A stretch of DNA of 18,371 bases from an uncultured Campylobacter sp. (GTDB lineage Bacteria; Campylobacterota; Campylobacteria; Campylobacterales; Campylobacteraceae). The position numbers and the translations under genes are program-made. The stretch spans positions 1 to 18,371 of the forward strand of contig NZ_CAJPRT010000027.1 in NCBI RefSeq assembly GCF_905373215.1, given 5' to 3'. Under the pieces are notes generated by a model. It worked only from the letters and a program-made list of their open reading frames with translations. It was not told where the DNA came from and ran no database searches. Every line of letters starts with the position of its first letter. Position 1 is the stretch's first letter. Positions 7,492 to 14,563 of the stretch are shown piece after piece.

Positions 7492-7997
7492 CGCTTTATT
7501 TTTCTTCACTTAAAGCTCGCGGGTTTGCAAAACGGCGCTTTGGTCGCGCCGCTTGATCTACACTCACTCTGTTAAATTTCATATCAAAAAAGGAATTTAC
7601 GCTTTTGAATCCAAGCCGCTAAATTTTATCTCGTAAGTTTGAGCGCGCAAATTTTATGCGTGCAACTTTGCGATTGAGGCTTTTAAATTTATGCTCTGTC
7701 GCCGCGTTGCCTGCACTGCTAGAAAAATTTACGAAAGCTGCGGCGCTAAAATAAAATTTACGGCGACGCCTTATCCAAGCGCGCCGCGACGCAAAAATCG
7801 CGACCGATACAAAATATTTCGCGCGTCGTCGCTACAGCGCGAAACGAAATTTGCGCGCTCCCTCTTAAAGTGATTTGCGATGAAATTCTAAGCTAGCGCC
7901 AAAGCCCGCAGTGCCGCATAAATTTCATAAATTTACGCAAAAATCAAATTTTAAAATTTAGCAGCGCTTTCTACGCCCAAAGCGCGCTTAAACCGCC
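7492..7997. other. 506-base gap without a recognisable gene
   Basis: The stretch between mnmA and the DKNYY-type gene is full of AAATTT words broken by GCGC-rich pieces. A 60-codon basic frame at 7691-7873 has no ribosome site and no familiar motif, so I do not call it. No strong terminator is seen after mnmA; only a weak AT-rich palindrome around 7486-7502 precedes a short T run. Confidence 0.5.
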
Positions 7998-9443
7998 CTA
8001 AAATTCCACTCGCGTCTTTACTTCAAAAAGCAGCTCGCCGTCCACCGCCTCAAGCCCGCCGCTCTTTATCATCTCGCGAATTTTACTCGTGCCAAGGCTG
8101 CTTTTTTGAAGCAAAATTTCAACCAAATCTAGATCCCTGATCTCATAAATGCAGCGATCTATCAGTTGCGAAGAGCCCAGATCGTCGAAATAGAAAAATC
8201 GCCCGCCGTTTGAATACACCCAGCCGTATAGCCCGCCGTGCACGCCGCCGACCCTGTGCCACTCGTGCGGCAGATCGAGCGCGAAAAGCCCGCTTTTACG
8301 AGCGACCAGCCTGCGGGTGCTGCGACCGCCGCCCCAAACTTCGGCGCCTTCTAAAAAATATATCCGCTCGCCGCTTTGAAACACGCTACCGCTAAGCGCG
8401 CGAACTTCGCCCACAAAGGGATCGTCTCCCGCGCGCTTTTGCTTTCCGTCGTTCTCGTCGAAATAGTAGATGCCGCCAGGGGAGGCAAAAAGCAGATGGT
8501 TTGAGTGCGCAAGCTGCCTATTTAGCGGAGCATAGGGCGCGGCGGCGGGGTCAAATTTTAAATCGTTCGCAAAAACGTCGCCGCTTTTCGCATCCCACAA
8601 AAAATAACTCAACCGCTGTCTGAAAAGTTCGTAATGCCCGCCGTTATCGCGCGCGTCAAGGCGTAGGTTTTTAAAATACACGTTCGCGCCGTCCGCGGCA
8701 TAAACGCCGCTAGCGCGCCCATCGCTTCCCTCTATCCGGCGCAGGCTCTTAGCATCGGCGCTCGGCAAAACCTCTCCTTTATAAAACGCGAGCGAGTCCT
8801 CCGCAGCATAATACAAGCCCGCGATTTGGCGCAGATCCGTAGCGTCCATTCGTTTAAATTTATAAATGTAGCTTTGCGGCTTGGGCGCATCCCAAAAAAT
8901 ATGCGCCAAGGTTTGATAAGTAAGCTTAAACGCCCCCAGCGCGTCGTTTGGCACCGCCTCGCCGTCGCAGAAATAGCTAGCTCGCCCGTCGCTTACGTAT
9001 CCGAACGCTACGGCCTTCGTGCGCGCTGGCTCCAGCTCGCTCATCGCGATGTTTCCGCAATATACGGCGTTTTTATCCGCCGCGACGTTGGAGCGGTAGC
9101 CGGAGCCGAAATCCAAAACCCGAAAGCTCGCCGCGTCCGCGTCCGGTATCGCAAAATAGCCCGCGCCCACCACGAGGGCGTAAATTTCATCTCCTTTTTT
9201 GTAAAAATCGCTGTATTTGATCTGCTCGTCGTCCCGCGGCGAGTAGTCGTCTGCGGAATTTATAACCGCCGACATAATAAGCACGCTAAAAGCCGCGAAC
9301 GCAAACGTTATACCAAGCGCGATCTTGCGCCAAAGCGGCATGCCTCGAGGCCCGTCTCGCACCGGCTCGCGGCTTTTTGCTCTTGCCTCGCGCTTCTTTT
9401 GCGCGCGCTCGTCCTTTGGCTCTTGCGTAAAATCCTCATACAT
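7998..9443 (-). CDS. DKNYY-type repeat protein with one N-terminal membrane anchor
   Basis: A 481-residue protein of unknown function. Residues 1-38 are highly charged (Lys, Arg, Asp, Glu) and likely cytoplasmic. One hydrophobic segment follows (about 41-61), so the rest should lie outside the inner membrane. That part holds diverged repeats such as AADKNAVYCGNIAMSE, YAAEDSLAFYKGEVLPSAD and YAADGANVYFKNLRLD. These resemble the DKNYY family, whose short beta repeats carry Asp/Lys and aromatic residues. The ATG at 9443 is preferred over a TTG four codons upstream, because GAGG then sits six bases before it. A likely promoter (TACAAT) lies about 47 nt upstream. Codons are strongly GC-biased compared with the flanks. 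It stands alone between two gaps. Confidence 0.75.
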   Translation of the reverse strand: MYEDFTQEPKDERAQKKREARAKSREPVRDGPRGMPLWRKIALGITFAFAAFSVLIMSAVINSADDYSPRDDEQIKYSDFYKKGDEIYALVVGAGYFAIPDADAASFRVLDFGSGYRSNVAADKNAVYCGNIAMSELEPARTKAVAFGYVSDGRASYFCDGEAVPNDALGAFKLTYQTLAHIFWDAPKPQSYIYKFKRMDATDLRQIAGLYYAAEDSLAFYKGEVLPSADAKSLRRIEGSDGRASGVYAADGANVYFKNLRLDARDNGGHYELFRQRLSYFLWDAKSGDVFANDLKFDPAAAPYAPLNRQLAHSNHLLFASPGGIYYFDENDGKQKRAGDDPFVGEVRALSGSVFQSGERIYFLEGAEVWGGGRSTRRLVARKSGLFALDLPHEWHRVGGVHGGLYGWVYSNGGRFFYFDDLGSSQLIDRCIYEIRDLDLVEILLQKSSLGTSKIREMIKSGGLEAVDGELLFEVKTRVEF

Positions 9444-9489
9444 CTTTTGCCTCAAATTTAATCTCGCCGCAGATTGCGCGGCACTTGAA

Positions 9490-9495
9490 ATTGTA
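9490..9495 (-). promoter_or_regulatory. -10 box for the DKNYY-type gene
   Basis: On the minus strand TTTTGTACAAT, a TACAAT hexamer directly preceded by TG, sits 47 nt before the chosen start at 9443. No -35 box is evident. Confidence 0.45.
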
Positions 9496-9606
9496 CAAAA
9501 GCGCGGCTAAATTTATGAAATTTAACGCTACGGGCAAATTCTGATTCAACTCTTTGCGGCGCTAATTTATTTTACGAATGCCACAAAATCTCTGGCGAAT
9601 TTTAAT

Positions 9607-9945
9607 TCAAATCGCTTCGTAGCCGCACGGAATCGGCGCCGTAACGCTTGCAAACACAAAATCCTCATCGCCCGTATTTTTCATACCGTGGCACTCTCCG
9701 CTTTTGGAAATGATTAGATCGCCCGCACAGATCGGTACCTCCTCGCCCTTACTCGGATAAAACACGCCGCGTCCGCTTAAGCAGATCCACACGTCATCGC
9801 CGTCTGGGTGAATATGCGGCGCTACGACCTGGCCGCGTTTGACGATCCAAACCGCGCCGCAAGTGGCCTCCGTAGTAAAAAATGTCGTTTTTACGGCTCG
9901 CTCGTCGCTACAAATAGCATCTTTTATATGAAAAATTCTTTGCAT
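9607..9945 (-). CDS. single-domain cupin protein
   Basis: A 112-residue protein with one cupin barrel. Motif 1 reads APHIHPDGDDVWICLSGRG (43-60). His44 and His46 are likely metal ligands, and Asp50 or Asp51 stands where a Glu is usual. Motif 2 reads AGDLIISKSGECHGMKN, with His86 as the last ligand. Such small cupins bind a metal and may act as isomerases, dioxygenases or ligand sensors; the sequence does not say which. The start at 9945 has a strong AAAGGAG six bases upstream; an open frame 28 codons longer has no such site. A TGCTAAAAT extended -10 lies about 45 nt upstream. No partner gene adjoins it on either side. Confidence 0.82.
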   Translation of the reverse strand: MQRIFHIKDAICSDERAVKTTFFTTEATCGAVWIVKRGQVVAPHIHPDGDDVWICLSGRGVFYPSKGEEVPICAGDLIISKSGECHGMKNTGDEDFVFASVTAPIPCGYEAI

Positions 9946-9989
9946 TTTCGCTCCTTTAAGTTCACCGAATCCGGTGCGGTTTCGGCGGA

Positions 9990-9998
9990 ATTTTAGCA
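9990..9998 (-). promoter_or_regulatory. extended -10 for the cupin gene
   Basis: Minus-strand TGCTAAAAT, identical to the extended -10 before mqnF, lies 45 nt upstream of the cupin start. The flanking half of the palindrome seen at mqnF and luxS is not conserved here. Confidence 0.5.
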
Positions 9999-10487
9999 TT
10001 CTTTTCGTGCAGCGAAAGTGAAATTTCAAGCGTCAAACTCACAACGAAACCTTAAATAAAAATTTTAAATTCTCGTTTTGCTATACGATTTTTTTTGAGG
10101 ATTGAAGATCGCATCTGAAAGTAATAATGTGCATAAGCATGGTATTTGCGGATAGAATTTCGGCTTTAATTTAAGACGAAATTTTAAAAATTCTTATAAA
10201 TTTAAAGCCGGCCTACGAGATAAATTTATTAAATTTGATATGAGCTCTGCTTGTGCGCTTTTGCTACCCAGATTAAAGCCAAATCGTAGCTTTTATCAAA
10301 AACCTCGCATGGCGCAGACTTTACGGCAAGCTCCAAGTCGGTTTATAAAGCTAAATCGGCTTATAAATAGATGTTACCTCTGGCTTGTTTTAGCAGATAC
10401 GCATTTTTGCGCCTCGAATTTTTGCACATTTTACGATAACGTTTTTATAGCGCGTAACATACTGATCACGAGCCGAGCGGGAGTTCA

Positions 10488-10520
10488 AAGAGATAGCGTT
10501 AGAATTTTGCGCTATCTCTT
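10488..10520 (-). terminator. hairpin downstream of luxS
   Basis: A perfect 11-bp inverted repeat (AAGAGATAGCG / CGCTATCTCTT) has an 11-nt loop and starts 12 nt past the luxS stop. On the minus strand only a short T run (CTCTTT) forms its end, so termination may be partial. Confidence 0.6.
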
Positions 10521-10531
10521 AAATTTCAAAA

Positions 10532-11035
10532 CTATTTTATCTTGCTTGGATCCAGCGCGATCTCGTCGTTTTTGATCACGCCGATTCCTTTATTTAGCAC
10601 GTTTTGCGCGATCTGTTTGGCTTCTGCTAGCGAGTGCATCGCGAAGGTGCCGCACTGAAATTTATTCAGCTCGGGGATCTCTGCTTGAGAGCCGACACCC
10701 AAAATGTCCTTCATGCTCGCGCTCCACGCTACCGCGACGGCACTCTCGCTAGGCGCGCCGATCACGCTCATATAAAATCCCGTGCGGCACCCCATCGGCG
10801 AGATGTCGATGATCTCGACGTCCGCGCTATTTAGGTGCTCGCGCATGAAGCCCGCGAAAAGATGCTCCAGCGTGTGGGTGCCGCGCTCGCTCATGATCTC
10901 TAAATTCGGGCGGCAAAACCGCAGATCATAGACGCTGATTTTATCGCCGCTTTTGGTGCGCATGCTCTTTGCGAGCCGCACGCCAGGGGCATTCATGCGA
11001 GTATGATCGACCTTAAAACTATCTAACAATGGCAT
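10532..11035 (-). CDS. luxS: S-ribosylhomocysteine lyase (AI-2 synthesis)
   Basis: Cleaves S-ribosylhomocysteine to homocysteine and DPD, the precursor of autoinducer-2, as part of the activated methyl cycle. The 167-residue cytoplasmic protein has the metal motif HTLEH (His54, Glu57, His58) and the third ligand Cys128 in FQCGTFAMHSL. The catalytic Cys83 lies in SPMGCRTGFYMS. AAGGAG stands seven bases before the ATG. A palindromic extended -10 lies 28 nt upstream, and a hairpin follows the stop, so it is probably a single-gene transcript. It diverges from the tautomerase gene. The family match is complete, with nothing missing. Confidence 0.97.
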   Translation of the reverse strand: MPLLDSFKVDHTRMNAPGVRLAKSMRTKSGDKISVYDLRFCRPNLEIMSERGTHTLEHLFAGFMREHLNSADVEIIDISPMGCRTGFYMSVIGAPSESAVAVAWSASMKDILGVGSQAEIPELNKFQCGTFAMHSLAEAKQIAQNVLNKGIGVIKNDEIALDPSKIK

Positions 11036-11063
11036 ATTTTCTCCTTAAATTTAGATTGTGGCG

Positions 11064-11078
11064 ATTTTAACATAAAAT
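11064..11078 (-). promoter_or_regulatory. extended -10 / palindrome upstream of luxS
   Basis: Minus-strand ATTTTATGTTAAAAT contains TGT-TAAAAT 28 nt before the luxS start. It matches the element before mqnF in 14 of 15 positions, including the ATTTTA/TAAAAT inverted repeat. Confidence 0.5.
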
Positions 11079-11112
11079 TTCGCACTTTCAGGCGCACAGA
11101 CGAAATTTTAGT

Positions 11113-11118
11113 TACAAT
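11113..11118 (+). promoter_or_regulatory. -10 box for the tautomerase gene
   Basis: TACAAT in AGTTACAATTACG lies 23 nt upstream of the ATG, with the ribosome site AAGGAG between them. Confidence 0.5.
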
Positions 11119-11141
11119 TACGTTTATTTTAAGGAGAATTA

Positions 11142-11351
11142 ATGCCCTACATAAACGTCAAAATCACCAAAGAGCGCGGCGGCTTAAGTCGCGAACAAAA
11201 AGCAAAGCTCGTAAAAGACCTAACCGATGCCCTGGTAGCCGTGTTAGGCAGGGGCGAAAAAACTACGGTCGTTACGATAGATGAAATATCCACTGACGAC
11301 TATGCGATCGGCGGACGGCTAGTAAGCGAAATCAGGGAGCGGCAGAGCTAA
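11142..11351 (+). CDS. 4-oxalocrotonate tautomerase family protein
   Basis: A 69-residue enzyme of the tautomerase superfamily, close to the roughly 62-residue 4-OT length. After removal of Met1 the catalytic base would be the N-terminal Pro (Pro2 in MPYINVKI). The helix region LSREQKAKLVKDLTDALVAVLG and the strand TTVVTIDEI follow the family pattern. It keto-enol tautomerises small dicarbonyl compounds. Its physiological substrate in Campylobacter is not known, and no catabolic pathway genes lie nearby. AAGGAG lies six bases before the ATG. It diverges from luxS with about 105 bases between the starts. Confidence 0.9.
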   Translation: MPYINVKITKERGGLSREQKAKLVKDLTDALVAVLGRGEKTTVVTIDEISTDDYAIGGRLVSEIRERQS

Positions 11352-11671
11352 GCTTGAGCGCCAGGCTAAATTTGAAAAGCGAAATTTTAGAATTTTAAAA
11401 TTTTCAAGCGAAATTTTACGTGGTAGGCTCCGCTTCTAAGGAAATAAAATTTGCGACAACCTCAGCTTGCAACATGAAATTCTACGCTAAATTCCATGCT
11501 GTAAAATTCCAAAAACCAACCGAGCGGAAATTTTAAAGCGAATCTAATGGTGAAATTCTTTGAAAAATAGACAAGATAGAATTTTATGCAAATTTCAAAA
11601 TCTTACTAGATAAAATTTAATCCTCGCAAGTCTAAAATTTCGTAAAAATAAATAGACGATTTCTTAGCAAA
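11352..11671. other. 320-base AT-rich gap
   Basis: No gene seen between the tautomerase and the PNPOx-like gene. The stretch is dense in GAAATTTT, AAAATTCC and AAAATTT words, with a palindromic core near 11380-11405 (GAAATTTTAGAATTTTAAAATTTTC-like) and GCGAAATTTTA repeated twice. Confidence 0.5.
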
Positions 11672-12085
11672 CTAGCGCTCCCAAATTAGTTTTTTGCCGA
11701 AAGTTAAAGTATTATCGGTCATTTTCATCCAATCGATTCTGATCGTAAAAAAATCGGTCTCCATCGCGCGCGCAAACGGGAAGCGCTTAAGATATAGCGA
11801 GGTTTCGCGCTCATCCGCGCTACGGATATGACCGCATATCTGCACACCTTTGATCCTACCTACAAATTTCGTATCCAGCGCGACCGTAGCTGCAACTCCG
11901 CGATTGGCAAAGACTGCTTTGATATGCTCGGAGTCGCTCGCGCTTGCGATGATGAGCTCCTTATTTTGCGGATCGTAGGCATAAAATGCACTGCAGCAAT
12001 ATGGCAGATTATTGCGCAAAACTCCGAGAGATAGGAGTTTCATCCTGCCTAAAAACTCGTCGAATTTATCTTGAGCGGCACACAT
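11672..12085 (-). CDS. pyridoxamine 5'-phosphate oxidase-like (YhbP-type) protein
   Basis: A 137-residue protein of the split-barrel flavin-binding fold, resembling the small YhbP/UPF0306 group. Visible are the first strand and turn SLGVLRNNLPYCCSAFYAYD (19-38), then LIIASASDSEHIKAVFANRGVAATV, IKGVQICGHIR, and a C-terminal FTIRIDWMKMTDN. Members of this fold bind FMN, F420 or heme; which applies here is not visible. I chose the ATG at 12085 because a near-perfect AAGGAGG lies upstream; a start ten codons earlier would overlap that site. The gene diverges from dut, and a perfect TATAAT lies about 22 nt upstream. Confidence 0.75.
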   Translation of the reverse strand: MCAAQDKFDEFLGRMKLLSLGVLRNNLPYCCSAFYAYDPQNKELIIASASDSEHIKAVFANRGVAATVALDTKFVGRIKGVQICGHIRSADERETSLYLKRFPFARAMETDFFTIRIDWMKMTDNTLTFGKKLIWER

Positions 12086-12106
12086 TTTAAGCCTCCTTTT
12101 TGCTAA

Positions 12107-12112
12107 ATTATA
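12107..12112 (-). promoter_or_regulatory. -10 box for the PNPOx-like gene
   Basis: Minus-strand TTGTATAAT, a perfect TATAAT preceded by TG, lies 22 nt before the start at 12085. It is close to the dut promoter on the other strand. Confidence 0.6.
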
Positions 12113-12133
12113 CAATGATTTTCTTTTATTAGC

Positions 12134-12139
12134 TATAAT
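12134..12139 (+). promoter_or_regulatory. -10 box for dut
   Basis: A perfect TATAAT (GCTATAATCG) lies 26 nt upstream of the dut ATG. The two divergent -10 boxes at this locus are 21 bases apart, so polymerase binding to one may exclude the other. Confidence 0.6.
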
Positions 12140-12165
12140 CGCGAGCCAAAATTAGGAGAATTTTT

Positions 12166-12855
12166 ATGGAAAATTATAAAAAAGTAAAAGAGATGTTTTT
12201 GATGCAGCAAGCCCTAAACGACGAAACAAATGGCGTGGGCTGGGAGGACGGCTATACAAAAAACGGCAAACTTATCAACTGGAAGCGCTGCATTTACATG
12301 GAATGCGCAGAACTCATCGATAGCTTTGCGTGGAAGCATTGGAAAAATATCTCTGCAGCGCCGGACGTGAATAATATCGTCATCGAGATCGTTGATATTT
12401 GGCACTTCGTAATGAGCTATATTTTAGAGCAATATTACGGCGGCAAAGACATCGATCACATCGTAAGCGACGTCACAGCAGTAAGCGGATTTGCGGAGTT
12501 TAGCTCCTACGCCTACGATGTGCGCGAATACAGCATCTACGAGATCGTAAACGACATCGAGCTCATAATCCACGAAACAAGCGGCTTTGAGCTACAAATC
12601 GGCGAGCTGCTGACCGATTTTTTTCGCGTCGCGATTAAATGCGGAGTGAGCTTAGACATACTTTTTGCCAAATATATCGGCAAAAACGTGCTGAATAAAT
12701 TCCGCCAAAATAACGGCTACAAAGAGGGCAACTACCGCAAAATCTGGGGAGACCTTGAGGATAACGAGGTGCTAATAGAGGTGCTATCAAAAGGTGCGGT
12801 AAGCGCAAACGAAATTTACGAGCAATTGCAAAAGATCTACGACGCGACGAAGTGA
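12166..12855 (+). CDS. dut: dimeric dUTP diphosphatase (all-alpha NTP-PPase)
   Basis: Hydrolyses dUTP to dUMP and pyrophosphate, keeping uracil out of DNA and supplying dUMP for thymidylate. The 229-residue protein belongs to the dimeric all-alpha class related to MazG and phage dUTPases, not the trimeric beta class. Its metal-binding residues fall at Glu46, Glu49, Glu74 and Asp77 (MECAEL and IEIVDIWHF), the positions used by the C. jejuni enzyme. The C-terminal motif GKNVLNKFRQNNGYKEGNYRK completes the active site, with the substrate segment NDETNGVGWEDGYTKNGKLI near the N-terminus. AGGAG precedes the ATG. The gene is apparently transcribed alone. Confidence 0.95.
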   Translation: MENYKKVKEMFLMQQALNDETNGVGWEDGYTKNGKLINWKRCIYMECAELIDSFAWKHWKNISAAPDVNNIVIEIVDIWHFVMSYILEQYYGGKDIDHIVSDVTAVSGFAEFSSYAYDVREYSIYEIVNDIELIIHETSGFELQIGELLTDFFRVAIKCGVSLDILFAKYIGKNVLNKFRQNNGYKEGNYRKIWGDLEDNEVLIEVLSKGAVSANEIYEQLQKIYDATK

Positions 12856-13268
12856 AGTCATGGGTTTGCGCGGGAGATTTCCCTTTGAAATTTTGAAATT
12901 TCATCTATAAAATTTCGGCAGGCAAATTTTAAAAAAGAGGTTTGATTTGAAATTCTGCAGTTTTGTACCTAAAATTTTACGCAATGTCAGCCTATTTATA
13001 AGTGGCAAAATTCCGCGCAGCAAGCAAATAAATATTCGCAACAGGTAAAAACATAACTAGATCTGGCCTCTTTTTACACACTATAAATGAGCAGATTAAA
13101 CGCAGGCAAGCGATCAAAGCATAAATTTCGTATTATAATGCAAGATGAGCCGGCTAAAGCAAGCGAATGAGCCAAGTGGGCGGATCAATGAGGCGCGGTG
13201 CGGTAGCCAAATTGCTCAGCTCAAATTCCGTCGCAAAAGTCGCTAAAATAACGCAAATAGGAGCATAC
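12856..13268. other. gap before the EI24 gene: AT palindrome, promoter and short leader ORF
   Basis: An 18-bp palindrome (TGAAATTT-TG-AAATTTCA) lies at 12886-12903, about 30 nt past dut, and may be an AT-rich transcription end. A TATAAT at 13134-13139 is followed at 13145 by an ATG that opens 33 codons, rich in Arg and Lys, to a TAA at 13244-13246. It has no ribosome site. The remainder shows no gene. Confidence 0.45.
13134..13139 (+). promoter_or_regulatory. -10 box upstream of the EI24 gene
   Basis: A perfect TATAAT within GTATTATAATGC lies 129 nt before the chosen EI24 start. If used, the transcript would have a leader of about 120 nt. Confidence 0.5.
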
Positions 13269-14009
13269 ATGGGTAGAATTTTTAATTTGGCAAAGCAGGA
13301 CTTTTTTACGCGCAAGTTTATTTTGCTCTCGCTATTGCCGCTTGTGTGCTCGCTCATAATCTTGGGCACGCTCGCATTTTTCGGCGGTGAAGAGCTTTTT
13401 GACGCGCTTTCGCAGGGCGCGCAAAGCGGCGATTTTAGCTTCTTGGACGAACAGCGCTTCCCGGTAATTGCAAAAATTCTAAGCTTCGCTGCTACGAAGT
13501 GGATTATCGGCGCGATTTTTTCGGTGTTTGCCAGCTTTGCGGTGCTGATGCTTAGCGTGTTTTGTGCGCTTATCATCGCGGCCTTTTTGACGCCCGCAGT
13601 CACTAAAGAGATCAACGCCCGCCACTACCGCCTAATCCGCGCGGACGAAGCCAGCACGGCGCGAGTGTTGAAACTAACGGCTCTTGAAATTTTAAAATTT
13701 TTAGCGATCTTATTTATCTGTTCGGTGCTTTTGTTTGTGCCGGTAATAAATTTATTCATCATCAACGTGCCGTTTTTTTATATCTATTACAAGCTGGTTC
13801 TAATCGACGTCGCTTCAAACGCGTTAAGCGCGAAAAGCTTCGAGCGCTCTTATAAAATGGGTGGCGGATATAAATTTGCCCTAAGCGCTTTTATTTTTTA
13901 TCTGCTGTGCTTGATCCCGCTGGTAGGATTATTTTTCCAGCTATTTTTCATCATCTTTTTGACGCACATAGTGCTAATAGATGAAAGCGCCCGCAATAAA
14001 AATCGCTAA
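13269..14009 (+). CDS. EI24 domain / CysZ-like integral membrane protein
   Basis: A 246-residue inner-membrane protein with four hydrophobic stretches (about 17-38, 78-108, 142-172 and 203-235); the longer ones may be membrane hairpins. The order of features matches the EI24 family, which includes the sulfate transporter CysZ: an N-terminal amphipathic LAKQDFFTRKF, then PLVCSL, a central AAFLTPAVTKEINARHY, and near the end KSFERSYKMGGGYKFALSA. No cysteine or sulfate genes adjoin it, so a sulfate role is not implied. The start at 13269 has AGGAG five bases upstream. An open frame extends 34 codons upstream but lacks both a ribosome site and hydrophobic character. Confidence 0.8.
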   Translation: MGRIFNLAKQDFFTRKFILLSLLPLVCSLIILGTLAFFGGEELFDALSQGAQSGDFSFLDEQRFPVIAKILSFAATKWIIGAIFSVFASFAVLMLSVFCALIIAAFLTPAVTKEINARHYRLIRADEASTARVLKLTALEILKFLAILFICSVLLFVPVINLFIINVPFFYIYYKLVLIDVASNALSAKSFERSYKMGGGYKFALSAFIFYLLCLIPLVGLFFQLFFIIFLTHIVLIDESARNKNR

Positions 14010-14025
14010 AGATTAACTAAAATCA

Positions 14026-14048
14026 ATGAAAAATTTTGAAATTTTCAT
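14026..14048. repeat. imperfect AT-rich inverted repeat between EI24 and the Cys4 gene
   Basis: The arms ATGAAAAATTT and AAATTTTCAT pair over ten bases with one bulged A and a TG centre. It starts 17 nt after the EI24 stop and ends at the next gene's -10. It could act as a terminator or an operator. Its centre resembles the palindrome after dut. Confidence 0.4.
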
Positions 14049-14053
14049 AAAAT
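14048..14053 (+). promoter_or_regulatory. -10 box for the small Cys4 gene
   Basis: TAAAAT in TTTTCATAAAATAGTG lies 29 nt upstream of the ATG at 14083. It directly follows the inverted repeat. Confidence 0.4.
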
Positions 14054-14082
14054 AGTGCGAAATTTTTTAAGAAAGGATTTCT

Positions 14083-14286
14083 ATGAAATCAGGCGATATT
14101 TACATTTGTAATATATGTTCGCTAAAAAGCAGCGACGATGAAAATGCGGTCTTTATCAAGGCGCATAAAAACGGCGAGACAGTGCATATCTGCACATCCT
14201 GCATGCCTAGCGTCATCCACGGCTCAGGCATGGTCGTAAAAAGCAACTCCGAGATCGAAGAAGAGCTTCAAGACGCTGCAAACTAG
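14083..14286 (+). CDS. small zinc-ribbon-like protein (two CxxC pairs)
   Basis: A 67-residue soluble protein that I do not recognise by name. It has two CxxC knuckles: Cys9-Asn-Ile-Cys12 and Cys37-Thr-Ser-Cys40. They are 24 residues apart and should bind one zinc ion. His28 and His35 lie between them. The tail (residues 57-67) is acidic and probably disordered. The start is supported by AAAGGA five bases before the ATG, and codon use matches the neighbours, so it is likely a real gene. It is probably transcribed from its own promoter. A GC-rich inverted repeat follows 17 nt after the stop. Possible roles range from protein-protein adaptor to nucleic-acid binding. Confidence 0.75.
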   Translation: MKSGDIYICNICSLKSSDDENAVFIKAHKNGETVHICTSCMPSVIHGSGMVVKSNSEIEEELQDAAN

Positions 14287-14303
14287 CTGCTAGCACCACT
14301 TGC

Positions 14304-14343
14304 TGCGGCGCGTTTTAATTTGTTTATTAATCTGTGCGCCGCA
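14304..14343. terminator. GC-rich inverted repeat after the Cys4 gene
   Basis: Perfect 8-bp arms TGCGGCGC (14304-14311) and GCGCCGCA (14336-14343) enclose a 24-nt AT-rich loop. No T tract follows on either strand, so it is not a standard Rho-independent terminator. Its right arm abuts the 8-bp tandem repeat. Confidence 0.4.
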
Positions 14344-14397
14344 AAATTCTAAAATTCTAAAATTCTAAAATTCTAAAATTCTAAAATTCTAAAATTC
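14343..14397 (+). repeat. 8-bp tandem repeat AAAATTCT, six perfect copies plus one of 7/8
   Basis: AAAATTCT is repeated head to tail six times from 14343 to 14390, and a seventh copy ends AAAATTCC. The array lies in non-coding DNA between the small Cys4 gene and the convergent thioesterase gene. The unit is the commonest type of intergenic word in this window, so this looks like a local slippage expansion of it. Confidence 0.95.
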
Positions 14398-14563
14398 CGT
14401 CTGCTAGGTTTTCCACCAAAATACTACACAGCAAAATTCCGCGCTTAAAATTATAAAATTTTATACAGCAAATTCTGCGCACTAAGCTTATCGCACCTAA
14501 GAATTTTCGCGTTATAAGCTTGATGCTAAAATTCCTTGAGCTGAAACTAAAGTCTGAGAAATT

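Larger units (their letters stand above)
9946..10531. other. gap between cupin and luxS: promoter, hairpins, no gene
   Basis: The right end holds the luxS terminator hairpin, and 9990-9998 holds the cupin promoter. A second inverted repeat has arms CGGCTTTAA (10161-10169) and TTAAAGCCG (10202-10210) around an AT-rich loop. A 111-codon frame at 10240-10575 runs into the 3' end of luxS on the other strand. It lacks a ribosome site and resembles nothing I know, so I leave it out. Confidence 0.5.

Noticed and set aside
7486..7502. AT-rich palindrome right after mnmA as a terminator
   Set aside because: The stem is only about five A-T-rich pairs with a short T run, too weak to claim.
7691..7873. 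60-codon frame in the gap after mnmA
   Set aside because: Basic composition typical of out-of-frame GC-rich DNA, no ribosome site and no motif.
8826..9461. 211-codon plus-strand frame
   Set aside because: It is antisense to the DKNYY-type gene, is very Arg-rich, and has the look of a codon-bias shadow.
10240..10575. 111-codon frame overlapping the 3' end of luxS
   Set aside because: No ribosome site, no recognisable domain, and it runs through the luxS terminator hairpin into luxS on the opposite strand.
14343..14397. AAAATTCT array as a CRISPR
   Set aside because: The unit is 8 bp with no spacers between copies, so it is a simple tandem repeat.
14487..14524. Inverted repeat AAGCTTAT / ATAAGCTT downstream of the thioesterase gene
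   Set aside because: Considered as a minus-strand terminator, but there is no T tract and the arms are partly self-palindromic, so it may be chance.
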